From the NCBI GenBank assembly GCA_946811185.2, contig OX328113.1:1178001-1242000 (forward strand): DNA of 64,000 nucleotides, given 5' to 3'. The notes under the pieces were generated by a model. The model saw nothing but the letters and a program-made list of their open reading frames with translations, searched no databases and was not told the DNA's origin. The stretch is from Hippopus hippopus (lineage: Eukaryota; Mollusca; Bivalvia; Cardiida; Cardiidae). The first letter of the stretch is position 1. Every line of letters begins with the position of its first letter. The position numbers and the translations under genes were made by a program. Below are positions 19,161 through 31,599 of the stretch, in pieces.

Positions 19161-20464
19161 CTGAATACAAAAATGAAATGAAAATTATATGATGATATAT
19201 TTTTTTAACTGTTAAATGCTTGTCTTAGTGGTAACAGTATACCCGCAAAAATTAAAAATATTCCGACTTTTGCTTTAAATGATAATTACATTATCAAACA
19301 GCTTTAGTCTTATAATTCATGGAAAGCCAGAGATAAATATTTTATCTGTCCCTATTTGATTCATTCATTTATAGCATTTGAACAATATCATATCAAAAGG
19401 TTATTTTCTGTAAATGTTCCTGTTTTGATCATATGAGTTCTTGGATTTTCAATTAAACATTTCAAATAATCTAGCCTTTCTTTAGACAGTTTTTGGAAAA
19501 CTTTTACGCATTTTCTCATAACCACGAAAACAGACCAGAATATCTAACCTACTTTGATCCAAAGTTTTAGTTAGTGCCATGTGCAAAGTGGCCGCCATAT
19601 TTGAAAGACCCACTGTATTAATGCAGAATCTATTGCCAATCATGATTCACTTGGACATAAAATAGCATTCACAATTTATAAAGAACACTAGTTTTGGATA
19701 CTTGACTTTCTTGAAAAAAAGGTTTTTTTTTTTTTTAAGTAAGTTGACAAATTTTGTGTTGCCAGAAGTTTGTAATGGTATTGGAAGTGTATGAATGTTC
19801 AGATAGTCAGGCGTTAATGACATTGATTTGTGAAGTGCACGTACTGTATAATTAGGATTATGTCAATGCCACACCAGTAAGTTTATTTATAAGATACATG
19901 TATATGTCATCAATAAATTTCATCAGTCTGCATTTTAGTGAAGTTATCTTGCATTTGGGAGTTTGTCACTCCAGTCGCCCACTATCAGTTAAGGTTGGGT
20001 GTGGGTGGGGGTTGTCCAGAGGCTTCTGGAGTAAGTAATATTGTGGAAGGTGCCACTATTAGGGAGGGAGCATTAATTAGGTGAAATACGGTACAAGAGG
20101 TGTATTGTGTTTTGCATGTACATGTGGCCTTTTTGTTATTCGTCCATGATGTAATTATACATTAAGCCCCCTTTTCGCATGGCACAGCATTTCATTAAAT
20201 AAAAAATATATAAGTGGTTAACAATGAGATTATACATTAAGTCCCCTTTTTGCATAACTAGGCATTTCAATCAATGAAAAGAAATAATGCAAATATACAT
20301 CAAATCCCCTTTTTCTATGACATGTCATTATGTATAGAAAAAATTGTATTAACGGACTATCCAAAGGAAGACATGCATGAAGTTTCATCAATTTTTATCA
20401 AGGACTTATACATACAGAAATTATACATTTTGCCCCCTTTTTTCATGATGTGGCATTTTATGAA

Positions 20465-21745
20465 ACAAGAGGGCCATGATGGCCCTGAAGTCGCTCACCT
20501 GAGCCTTTTGATCAAACATGACCCATTTCCAATCTCTTCTGAGATATTAAGACAAACACTCTGACAAACACTCATTAGTATTGGGCTTACAAATATGGCC
20601 TCTACAGTGCACACAAGCTTTTTCTAGAATTTGTCTCAGCAGCCTACTTGACATGTAGAAATTATCCAGACATACATTCCGACAAACTTTCATGAGTATT
20701 TGAGAGAAAATGTGGCCTGTAGGGTGTATAAAAGGTTTTTCCGAGATTTGACCTAGTGACCTGGTTTTTTATCCAACATGACCCATATTCATACTAGTCT
20801 AAGATGTTATCAAGACAAACATTCAAAGCAAATTTCAAGATTATTGTACTGAAAATATGGCCTCTAGAGTGTACAAACCATTTTTCAAGGATGAAACTTG
20901 GTGACATAGTTTTTATTCCATGTGACCCATTTTCAAACTCATGCAAGATATCATCAAGACAAACATTCTAACAAAAGTTTAAAGAATATTGGACTGTAAT
21001 TATGGTACAAAAGGTTTTTCCGATATTTGATCTTGTAACCTAGTTTTTTATCCAACATAGCCCGTTTTCAAATTTGTGAGAGATATCAAGACAAACATTC
21101 TGACCAACTTTCAAGAGTTTTGGACTAAAATTGTGGCCTCCAGAGCGTACACAAGGTTTTTCTAAGATTTGACCTGGTGACCTAGTTTTTGACCCGACAT
21201 GGCCCACTTTCAAACTTGTTCGAGATATCATCAAGACAAACATTCTGACCAACTTTCAGGGGTATTGGACTGAAAATGATATACCTGACATGGCCATTCG
21301 AGGTATCATCAAGACAAACATTCTGACCAACTGTCAGGAGTATTGGACAAAAAATGTGGCCTCTAGAGCATACACAAGGTTTTTCTAAGATTTGACCTAG
21401 TGACCTACTTTTTGACTGACATGGCCCATTTTTGAACTCGTCCGAGATATCATCAAGGCAAATATTCTGACCAAGTTTCATGAGTATCAGACAGAAAATG
21501 TGGCCTCTAGAGCGTACACAAGGTTTTTCTTAGATTTGACCTAGTGACCTAGTATTTGACCTGACATGACCCATTTTCAAACTCATCAGAGATATCATCA
21601 AGACAAACATTCTGACCAAGTTTCACAAGTATTGGACTGAAAATGTGGCCTCTAGAGTGTACAGAAGGTGAAAGTTGACGACGGAAGACAGACACAGCAC
21701 GATCACGATAGCTCACCATGAGCACTTTGTGCTCAGGTGAGCTAA
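20465..21745 (+). mobile_element. Hel-1 element A
   Basis: 5' ACAAGAGGGCCATGATGGCC, TCGCTCACCTGAG; about 8 diverged tandem units of about 145 bp (GACCTAGTGACCTAGTTTTT...GGCCTCTAGAGCGTACACAA); 3' GAGCACTTTGTGCTC hairpin then AGGTGAGCTAA. Non-coding; minus-strand ORFs are periodic artefacts. Confidence 0.88.
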
Positions 21746-21891
21746 TAAAAAGAAATATCTATTGTCTGTGGCTTGTGATAAACAACATAGAGATGAAGTT
21801 TTATAACATTTTGTCCTGAAATTAAAAAGATATTGGTCTATAATGAAAATATATGTCAAGCCCCCTTTTTCCATGACACAACTTTTAACAA

Positions 21892-23290
21892 ACAAAAGGG
21901 CCATGATGGCTCTGAAATCGCTCACCCGAGTCATTTGACAAAACATTACCCATTTTCAATCTCTTTTGAGATATTATGACAAACATTCTACCAAGATTTT
22001 CATGAGTTATTGACCCGAAATGACCCACTTGCAAACTGGTGCAAGACCAACATTCTGACCAAGTTTCATGAGTATTGCATTAAAAATGAGGCCTCTAGAA
22101 AGTAAACAAGGTTTTCAAAGATTTGACCTGGTGACCTAGTTTTTTATCCAACATTACCCATTTTCAAACTCTTTCAAGATATTATCAAGACAAACATTCT
22201 GACCAACTTTTAAGAGTTTCGGACTAAAAATGTGACCTCTACAGCATACACATTTTTTTTCTAAGATTTGACGTAGTGACCTATTTTTGATCAGACATTA
22301 CCCATTATCAAACACTTTTGAGATATCACTAAGACAAACATTCTGACCAAGTTTCATGAGTATTGGACTGAAAATGTGGCCTCTAATCAAGACAAACATT
22401 CTGACCGAGTTTCAGGAGTTTCGAACTGAAAATGTGTCCTCCAGAGCGTACACAAGGTTTTTATAAGATTTGACCTAGTGACCTAGTTTTTGACCCAACA
22501 TGACCCATTTTCAAACTTGTTTGAGATATCATCCAGACAAATATTCTGACCAACTTTAAAGAGTTTTGGATTGTAAATGTGGCCTCTAGAGCATACACAA
22601 GGTTTTTCTAAGATTTGACCTAGTGACCTAGTTTTTGACCTGACATGACCCATTTTCAAACTCCTCAGAGATATCATCAAGACAAACATTCTGACCAACT
22701 TCCAAGAGTGTTGGATTGAAAATGTGGCCTCTAGAGCGTACACAAGGTTTTTCTAAGATTTGACCTGGTGACCTAGTTTTTGACCAGACATGACCCATTT
22801 TTGAACTTGTCTGAGATATCATCAAGACAAACATTCTGACAAACTTTCAGGAGTGTTGGACAGAAAATGTGGCCTCTAGAGCGTACACAAGGTTTTTTCT
22901 AAGATTTGACCTGGTGGCCTAGTTTTTGACCCGACACGACCCATTTTCAAACTTGTCCAAGATATTATCAAGGCAAACATTTTGACTAACTTTCAGGAGT
23001 ATTGGACAGAAAATGTGGCCTCTAGAGCGTACACAAGATTTTTCTAAGATTTGACCTAGTGACCTAGTTTTTGACCCGACATGACCCATTTTCAAACTCG
23101 TCCGAGACTTTATTGAGACAAACATTCTGACCAAGTTTCATGAGTATCAGACTGAAAATGTGGCCTCTAGAGCGTAAACAAGGTGAAAAAGTTGACAACG
23201 GACGACCCATGCTGCACAACGGACGACGGAGGCCAGACACAGCACAATCACAATAGCTCCCCATGAGCACTTCGTGCTCAGGTGAGCTAA
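21892..23290 (+). mobile_element. Hel-1 element B
   Basis: Same ends and 145-bp body as A (start ACAAAAGGGCCATGATGG, end GAGCACTTCGTGCTCAGGTG then AGCTAA). About 9 units, one partly deleted near 22385. Confidence 0.88.
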
Positions 23291-23769
23291 AAAAGCTAAA
23301 ATAATGATATTGGTGAACTATCATAAGAAACACATGTATGAAGTTTCATAAATTTTCGTCAAGGATTTTGAATAAAAGAGATATTGATCTCTGATGGAAA
23401 TATACATGAAGCCCCCTTTTTCTATGACACAGTATTGAATATCAAAAAAAGAAACAAAAATAAATATTAGCAGACATCACAAGAACATGTGTACCAATTT
23501 CTATTAGTTTTTGTCAACGATTTTAGAAGATATCTGTCCGGAAAGACGGACGAACAGATGAACATCAGTCCATGATGAAATTATACATTTAGCCCCCTTT
23601 TTTCATGACTTGGCATTTCATGAAACAACAAAAAATATCAATTGTCTATGGGTTGTTATAAAAAACATAAAGATGAAGTTTCATGACAATTTGTCCAGTA
23701 GTTAAAGCGATATAGGTCTAAAGTGAAAATATACATCAAGTCCCCTTTTTCCATGACACAGCATTCAAA

Positions 23770-24383
23770 ACAAGAGGGCCATGATGGCACTATAGTCGCT
23801 TATCTGAGCCTTTTGACCAAACATGATCTATTTTAAATCTCAAAAGTGTACACAAGGTTTTTCTAAGATTTGACCATGTGACCTAGTTTTCGACCCGACA
23901 TGACCAATTTTCAAACTCATCCAAGATATCATCAAGACAAACATTCTGACCAATTTTCAAGAGTATTGGACTAAAAATGTGGCCTCTAGAGCAAACACAA
24001 GGTTTTTCGAAGATTTGGCCTAGTGAACTAGTTTTTGATCCAACATCATCCATTTTTGAACTCGTCTGAGATATCATCAAGCCAAACATTCTGACCAATT
24101 TTCAAGAGTATTGGACTAAAAATGTGACCTCTAGAGCGTACACAAAATTTTCCTAAGATTTGACCTTGTGACCTAGTTTTTGACCCAACATAACCCATTT
24201 TCAAACTCATCTGAGATATTTCCAAGACAAACATTCTGACCAAGTTTCATGAGTATCGAACTGAAAATGTGGCCTCTAGAGCGTACATAAGGCAAAAGTT
24301 GACGACAGACGACGCACGATAGATGACGGACAACGCACGATTACAAAATCTCACCATGAGCACTTTGTGCTCAGGTGAGCTAA
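23770..24383 (+). mobile_element. Hel-1 element C (short)
   Basis: Complete ends with only about 3 body units; shows that the unit number varies freely between copies. Confidence 0.88.
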
Positions 24384-24584
24384 AAAACACAAGGGTATAT
24401 AACTCTGGTGTTGTATGGTCAATCTGGGTGAGACGTGTTGTCCTGCATTTCGTTACGGTAGTAGATAGATGTGACAAGAACTTGGTGTAGTTTTTAAGAT
24501 AAGACTCAAGACATAAAAATTTACTCGACTGCATAACTTAAAATCACTTGCAGTCGGCCATTTTGCATCAAATAAAAGCAGGAA

Positions 24585-27109
24585 ACAAGAGGGCCATGAT
24601 GGCCCTTAAGTCACTCACCTGAGTCTTTTGACCAAACATGACCCATTTTTAATCTCTTTCCAGATACTATGACAAACATTCTATCAAGCTTTCATAATTA
24701 TTGGACTGAAAATTTGGCCTCTAGCTTGTACACAAGCTTTTTCTAGAATTTCTCTCAGTGACCTACTTTTTTGCCAAACATAGCCCATTTTCCCATTGTA
24801 GATATCATCAAGACAAACATTCTGACCAACTTTCAAGAGTTGTGGACTGAAAATGTAGCCTCTAGAGCATACACAATGTTTTTCTAAAATCTGACCTAGT
24901 TTCTGAACTGACATGACCCAGTTTCAAACTCGTCCATGATGTCATCAAAACAAACATTCTGACTAACTTTCAAGAGTTTTGGACTGAAAATGTGGCTTCT
25001 AGAGTGTACACAAGGTTTGTTTAAGATTTGACCTAGTGACCTAGTTTTTGACCCCACATGACCTATTTTTGAACTCGTCCAAGATGTCATCAAGACAAAC
25101 ATTCTGACCAAGTTTCATGAGTATCAGACTGAAAATGTAACCTCTAGAGGGTACACAAGGTTTTTCTACGATTTGACCTAGCGACCTAGTTTTTGACCCC
25201 ACATGACCCATTTCAAACTCATCCAAGATGTCATCAAGACAAACATTCTGACGAACTTTCAAGAGTTTTGGACTGAAAATGTGGCCTCTAGAGCGCATAC
25301 AAGGTTTTTCTAAGATTTGACCTAGCAACCTAGTTTTTGATCCAACATGACCCATTTTTAAACTCTTCCGAGATGTCATCAAAACAAACATTCTGACCAA
25401 CCTTCAACAGTTTTGGACTGAAAATGTGGCCTCTACAGCGTACACAAGGTTTTTCTAAGATTTGACCTAGCGACCTAGTTTTTGATCAAACATGACCCAT
25501 TTTCAAAGTCATCTAAGATGTCATCAAAACAAACATTCTGACCAATTTTCAAGAGTTTTGGACTGAAAATGTAACCTCTACAGCGTACACAAGGTTTTTC
25601 TAAGATTTGACCTAGTGACCTTGTTTTTGATCCAACATGACCCATTTTTGAACTCGTTAGAGATATCATCAAGAAAAATATTCTGACCAACTTTCAAGAG
25701 TTTTGGACTGAAAATGTGGCCTCTAGAGAGTACACATGGTTTTTCTAAGATTTGACCTAGTGACCTAGTTTTTGATCTTACATGAACCATTTCAAATTCA
25801 TCCGAGATGTCATCAAGACAAACATTCTGACAAACTTTCAAGATTCTTGGACTGAAAATGTGGCCTCTAGAGCTTAGACAATAATTTTCTATGATTTGAC
25901 TTAGTGACCTAGTTTTTGACCCCCCCCATGACCCATTTTTGAACTTGTCAGAGATGTCATCAAGACAAACATTTTGACAAACTTTCAAGAGTTTTGGACG
26001 GAAAATGTGGCCTCTAGAGCATACACAAGGTTTTTCTAAGATTTGACCTAGTGACCTAGTTTTTGATTCTACATGACCCATTTTTGAACTCGTCCGAGAT
26101 ATCATCAAGACAAATATTTTGACCACGTTTCATGAGTATTGGACTGAAAATGTTACCTATTGAACATACATGAGGTTTTTCTAAGATTTGACCTAGTGAC
26201 CTACTTTTTAGCCCGACATGACCCATTTTCAAAGTCGTCCGAGATATCATCAAGACAAATATTCTGACCAAGTTTCATGAGTATCAGACTGAAAATGTGG
26301 CCTCTAGAGCGTACACAAGGTTTTTCTAAGGTTTGACCTAGTTTTTGACCGAACATGACCCATTTTCGAACTCATCCGAGATATCATCAAGACAAACATG
26401 CTGACACATTTTCAAGAGTTTGGGACTGAAAATCTAGCCTTTAGAGCTTACACAAAGTTTTTCAAAGATTTGACCTAGTGACCTAGTTTTTGACCCGGCA
26501 TGACCCATTTTCGAACTTGTCTGAGATATTATCAAGACAAACATTCTGACAAAGTTTCGTGACTTTCAGCGTACACAAGGTTTTTCTAAGGTTTGACCTA
26601 GTGACCTAGTTTTTGTCCCGACATGACCCATTTTCGAACTCGTCCCAGACAAACATTCTGACAAATTTTCAAGAGTTTGGGACTGAAAATGTAGCCTTTA
26701 GAGCGTACACAAGGTTTTTCAAAGATTTTACCTAGTGACCTAGTTTTTGACCCTACATGACCCATTTTCAAACTTGTCCGAGATATTATCAAGACAAACA
26801 TTCTGACAAAGTTTCATGACTTTCAGACTTAAAATGTGGCCTCTAGAGTGTTCACAAAGTTTTTCTAAGATCTGACCTAGTGACCTAGTTTTTGACCCTA
26901 CATGACCCATTTTCAAAGTCGTCTGAGATATCATCAAGAGAAACATTCTGACCAAGTTTCAGGAGTATCGGACTGAAAATGTGGCCTGTAGAGTGTACAC
27001 AAGGTAAAAGTTGATGACGCATGACACACGATGGATGACACACAATGGACTACGGACACAGCACAATCACAAAAGCTCACCTTGAGCACTTCGTGCTCAG
27101 GTGAGCTAA
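24585..27109 (+). mobile_element. Hel-1 element D (long)
   Basis: Complete ends with about 16 body units of about 145 bp. Period not divisible by three, hence the ladder of 70-codon minus-strand ORFs in shifting frames. Confidence 0.88.
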
Positions 27110-27380
27110 AAAAGCTATTGGCGGAATGGGTCATTGTACACATGTATAAAGTTTCACGAAATTCTGTCCAGTGGTATTGGAGATATTCTCCCGGACCGAC
27201 ACACAGACAGACGGAAGGATGAACGGACGGACAACACTAAAACTATATCCCTCCACTTTCGGCAGGGGATAATTAAACACCGTCTGACCACAAATGCTTT
27301 AAACTGTCTTTTCAGGATCAACAATGATTTTGAATGGCTGGTGTCATAATTAGCCTCTCATCATAAATTAATGTCAATAC

Positions 27381-27481
27381 CTTCTGAAGTCGTAATGAAG
27401 TATGAATCCCCCGTAGTAATTGTCATAGTTTGTAAGACTTACACCACACCGTAGATGGGATGGGGCGATCAAAAACCTTTG
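27381..27481 (-). CDS. 101-bp exon of the split minus-strand gene
   Basis: Acceptor GTTTTCACACCTTTTTGAG, donor TTCAGAAG|GTATTG. 33 codons plus two bases: QRFLIAPSHLRCGVSLTNYD then NYYGGFILHYDFR. Beta-strand-like, aromatic-rich and clearly protein-like; no internal stop, while both other frames have different, less protein-like readings. Its dangling AG joins C of 19086-19160 to give Ser. The acceptor could alternatively be the AG six bases later. Family not recognised. Confidence 0.65.
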
Positions 27482-27770
27482 CTCAAAAAGGTGTGAAAAC
27501 AATAGATCAAGAGGTGAGAAAACATTGCATTCGAATAAACACAATCAATTTAAAGAAGGAAAATGATTATGTGGACCAACACTTGTGTTCGACTATTATC
27601 GACTTATCGAGACTCAAAATTACCTAGCTACTTTTGGTGCTATAAAGTAGAGTTTTTGTCGGAACTCTCAGAATTCCTCGAAAAATGCAGGGTTCTCAAA
27701 GGTTTGAGACTCGAAATATCAAAATTTTACTTTATGTTCGTTTCATAAAAGAACCAAAGTTTTTTACATA

Positions 27771-29278
27771 CCGTATATGCTCGACTATAAGACGCCTCCG
27801 CTTATAAGACGCACCCCTAACTTTGGATCCCTAAATCGGGATTTTCACTGATGACCCCATATAAGACGCAGGTAATTTTTATGATGTGTCCGTAACGTTG
27901 GCTTCGTGAAATTGATAGAAAATTGTTGGGCGATTGTCCTTTTTGAAATGGCGAATTTCTATTCGATTTCAAACAACATTCACAGAATTCATTCTTGACT
28001 TTACCTGTTATTGTAGGCCGAACTAATAAAAACATGCTTCAATGCCGGACTTTCTCTAATACTTTCCATTACATTAAAAATAATATGTCCAGCTCGGTTA
28101 TCTGACAGGGGACATATTCACATCGTATAAACTTATCAAAATCTATCTCACGAAGTGAAGAGTATTCATGATAAATTACACCCAGGGCGAATTGAAACAT
28201 CCGGGACAAACCGGCATATCACTAACTGCTGTTGCTAGACGAGGGGTTTCAAGTAATCAGTTAGAACCGATGATAATTGCAATAAAGATACGACAAAAAT
28301 CGCATCATCCAATAGAAAATGGTGTAGAAATTTGCAAACTCCACCTTCTAATTACTGGCCAATCACAAAATAGGCAGAAGTTTCCGGGGCGTGTTTGAAA
28401 ATGATTTTATTGGGCAAAAGATCCAATCAAAACATCATATTCATTAAAGAGCAAACCAATTACGTAAAACAGTGCTGACAAGAAAACGTGAGGGTCACTT
28501 TCACACCTTGTCCTTTGACAACAATAACCTTTTGTTTCACTAGACTTTTAGGCGTAAGTTTGACATCTATCCGACATACTTGTAAAGTATGTACCTGTGC
28601 TTTTAACCCTTTTCTACACAATCCCGAATTTTAAACAACACTAAAGGCAGAAGACTTTGAAAACAATGTAAGAAAATTCAAAGGCTATTTCAAACAGCAT
28701 TTTCTCCTTATAAATCACTAGTCTATTGAGGACTGAAATCATTGATAAAGATAGATTTTTTTCGTCTGCACACGTTATCACTTTGGTCAAGTCCAAACTT
28801 TTGTCTGGTGGTAAAGAGATAATGACCTTTTTTTCCTTTCAACAATTCGATTAATATTGCATTTGATATCAAATACCGCGTCTACTACCATACGTCATAC
28901 GACGAGAGAGTCCGTGCTTTACACACTTGCGTTAATGAGACAGCAACAACAACAACAAAAATGCCTCCTGAAGTCCGATTTATTTAGAAATACACAAGTA
29001 AAACAAAGAGAAAACACCTAAAATGACGATTTTTGCCATAGTTTCAGATCGGTAGGTATTTATTTATCCTTTTGATGTATATCAACGGATATTAGCGATT
29101 TAAACGGCGCTTTATATTGAAATAGGAAGTTCCCCACCCTTCATGATGGCCGGCTGATCGGCCCTCTCTCCTGGAAGAATCGACATCTCAAACTGATTAT
29201 GCGCTTATAAGACGCACCCCCAACATCAAGCAAAATATTTTAGGGAAAAAAATGCGTCTTATAGTCGAGTATATACGG
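27771..29278. mobile_element. TA-flanked element with CCGTATATGC ends
   Basis: 25-bp terminal inverted repeats with one mismatch (left CCGTATATGCTCGACTATAA, right end reverse-complements to CCGTATATACTCGACTATAA), TA on both sides, 1508 bp. Subterminal CTTATAAGACGCACCCC repeats at both ends. No transposase. A decayed TTAA-1 lies inside at 28602-28825. Downstream 29281-29480 resembles the interior of the 14327-15503 hAT element (TTTTGGCTTCCATTTA...CTGTTTAAATTCA). Confidence 0.75.
28602..28825. repeat. TTAA-1 MITE, decayed, nested
   Basis: TTAACCCTTTTCTACACAATCCC ... GTCTGGTGGTAAAGAGATAA. Confidence 0.65.
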
Positions 29279-29630
29279 TAATCAACGAGAAATTTTGGCT
29301 TCCATTTAAAGTTTTACACAGAGATTTTTGTAAATTTGCTGTTTAAATTCACCATCCATTGGAATTTCCGATTCCTAAAAATAATCCTACTTCTGATGGA
29401 AGGTTGATTTCAGTCAATGTTTTGATTCACAACTTTCAACATGCAGGTATATGATGGGATGCTGGACTTTATTCACTTTTGCTGTGCTTGACATGCACAT
29501 ATAAGACAAGGTTAGTTTGAAAATAGCATGCAACTTTCTCAAGTTATTTACACACATATGTAAGTGAATGGGAACACTGAAGGTACTTCAAAGATTTGAG
29601 TCAGTGACCTAGATTTTGAACCAACATATT

Positions 29631-29905
29631 GATTGATTGATTGATTGATTGATTGTATAGTGTTCAATATCGTTTTGAACATTATTTCAGTTATATTGCA
29701 GCAGCCAGTGCACCTATCCTTGCTTTCCTGGATTTTATTATACCAGTACTCCGCTCAATGTTCTTTCTAAGCCACTGACTGCTATCCCTAATTACAGTCG
29801 CCAAAGCAATGGCCAGTGGTATAAGGGGCATGAACCCTGTTGCAATGACAATCACCAGTGACTCCCTGTTCTCAAGTCTTGGATGCTAATAACTAAGATA
29901 CTGAC
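29631..29905 (-). mobile_element. SINE, internally deleted
   Basis: ATTGATTGATTG tail, body matching the 2894 copy (CAGTGCACCTATCC, AAGCCACTGACTGCT), head decayed. Confidence 0.75.
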
Positions 29906-29947
29906 GACACTGTCCTGAAAACAACTTTCAGTTTATCTGTATAATAT

Positions 29948-30378
29948 TTAACTCTTTACCAGACACAAAATTTTGGACTAGTCCAAATTGATTTGTTTGT
30001 TTGTATTGGAGTTTAATGCCATTTTAACAGCTTAGGTCACATCATGGCGGTCAGTGACACACCCATGTGTTTCCTGGCTTTCTCACACCAGTGTTGACAC
30101 AACTTTCTTTCCAAAGCCACTGACTACTTTCCTCACATGCATCAGAGGTGAGAGGTGAAAAATCGCCGGAAAGAAAGTTCGCCGCAACCTTGAAAGCATT
30201 TGCAGACAACAAAATATAATGTGACTCAGAAATTGAAATTCAATTTGGGAAGGGTAGAAAACATTGCGGGAAAAGGAGAAAATGCTGGTTACCAGCATTT
30301 TCTCCTTTTCCCGCAATGTTTTCAAAAGCTTTATTTCTCAGGGTCGTTAAAAGTCGGGATTTTGCGGTAAAGAGTTAA
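29948..30378. repeat. TTAA-1 MITE interrupted by a SINE
   Basis: TTAACTCTTTACCAGAC ... GTCCAAATTGA is cut at 29989 and resumes TTGAAAGCATTTGCAGAC at 30191; perfect CTGGTTACCAGCATTTTCTCC centre; ends GGTAAAGAGTTAA. Confidence 0.85.
29990..30190 (-). mobile_element. SINE variant nested in TTAA-1
   Basis: GGAGTTTAATGCC...CAAAGCCACTGACTACTTTCC, with TTGA on both sides as a short duplication. A diverged subtype, head lost. Confidence 0.65.
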
Positions 30379-30805
30379 CCCTTTACCAAAAACAATCCAA
30401 ACTTATAACAACTTTAGCAAACATAATTTTAAATACATATATTGTAACCAGCATTTTCTTCTTTTTCCACAATATTTTTTATTCTTTCAAAGACAAGTTA
30501 CATGATTTAACTCTTTACCACACAACAAAATTTTAGACAGATCCAAATTGGAAGCATTTCCAAAGGACATAGTAAATGTGGCACAAGTAATGGGATTTGT
30601 CTGTAAAAGATAAGAAAACATTGTGGGAAAAGAAGAAAATGCTGGTTACCAGCATTTTCTCCTTTTCCCACAATGTTTCCAAAAGCTGTCTTTCTCAGGG
30701 TCATTAAAACTCGGGATTGTGTGGTAAAGGGTTAAGTCCCATATATTTCGTCTGCAAATGCTTGCAATTTGGGCAAGTCTAGAATTTCATCACTTAGTAG
30801 ATTAA
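30375..30805. repeat. TTAA-1 MITE with another TTAA-1 inside
   Basis: Outer copy 30375-30506 plus 30736-30805; inner copy 30507-30735 (TTAACTCTTTACCACACAAC ... GTGGTAAAGGGTTAA) inserted at a TTAA. The outer copy shares its first TTAA with the preceding MITE. A third, truncated copy starts at 30802. Confidence 0.8.
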
Positions 30806-31504
30806 ATCCCTAACCACACATTCCCAAGTTTGAATACTTATCCTACGGTGGCACTGAGGTGACATGTGCATTTTTTTTTTATTTTTCTCGTTCCCATGAG
30901 ATAATAATTCGTTTTCCCCAAGTTTTTTTTTATAAAAAAAAATTGCAAAAAACAAAATTCGTTTTCCCGAGGTTTTTTTTTTATAATAAAAAAAATCGCA
31001 AAAAACAAAATTCGTTTTCCGGAGTTTTTTTTTATAAAAAAAAATTGCAAAAAACGAAATATTAACTCGTTCCCACGAGATAATCAGCCAATCAAAGTCA
31101 TCCATTATGTCGTTCAAACGAGATAGTAAGTCGTGGTAACGAATTCAAATCCGCCTATTTGTGTTGTATACATTTAGCCATATTATCTTTCTACTGAATC
31201 TACAAATACAGCCGTGTATGCTTAGTCCAAATGGTTTCCAGTTTATAATAGCCGTCTATATGCCTGATAAAATTAGGCCCAGGTGCACTGTCCGTCTGTC
31301 TAATCAATCATCTGCATGTTCTCTGTTCTACGCGTGCCGAATTGAAAGTAAATATGAGCCATGCTCTGTGAAAAGGGGCTTAATGCATTTATGAAAAGTA
31401 TCGAATCATATCAGGCTGCGCAGTCCGCACAGGCTGACATGGGTCGAAACTTTTCGCTATCTTTCGGACTCTGTAGAGTATCGTCGAAGGACACCCTCAC
31501 AAAA

Positions 31505-31595
31505 AATAGCCTTTCGAGGGAGGATTGAACCTAGACTATGACCCAAGGTTTCTGGTGCTTATTTTCACCACTAAGCCACGCAGGAGATCCGGTAT
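31505..31595 (-). other. tRNA-like sequence
   Basis: Minus strand reads CGTGGCTTAGTGGTGAAAAT (A-box-like) and TCTAGGTTCAATCCTCC (B-box-like) at tRNA spacing; stems do not pair well. Probably a tRNA-derived repeat head, not a working tRNA. Confidence 0.4.
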
Positions 31596-31599
31596 TTTG

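Larger units (their letters stand above)
20098..27275. repeat. R repeat, copy 1, broken into five pieces
   Basis: Pieces 20098-20464, 21746-21891, 23291-23769, 24384-24584 and 27110-27275 line up in order with the uninterrupted copy at 59470-61098. Marked by AAGCCCCCTTTTTCCATGAC words, GAAGTTTCATAAATTTT and the end ACTATATCCCTCC...GGCAGGGGATAA. The four gaps are Hel-1 insertions. Confidence 0.85.

Noticed and set aside
19560..19605. Minus-strand ATGGCGGCC start with donor-like GTAGGT, a possible first exon
   Set aside because: Phase does not join the exon at 19086-19160, and the chain clearly enters from further right.
21040..27143. About twenty minus-strand ORFs of 60-180 codons with similar text (SRGHIF, GQNVCLDDI)
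   Set aside because: They are one frame of the 145-bp Hel-1 body repeat. The period is not a multiple of three, frames drift and ATGs recur by repetition; not genes. The same applies to 43734-44453.
30794..31117. Lys/Phe-rich ORFs in the foldback arms (also 33189-33584)
   Set aside because: Produced by A and T runs of the palindromic units on both strands.
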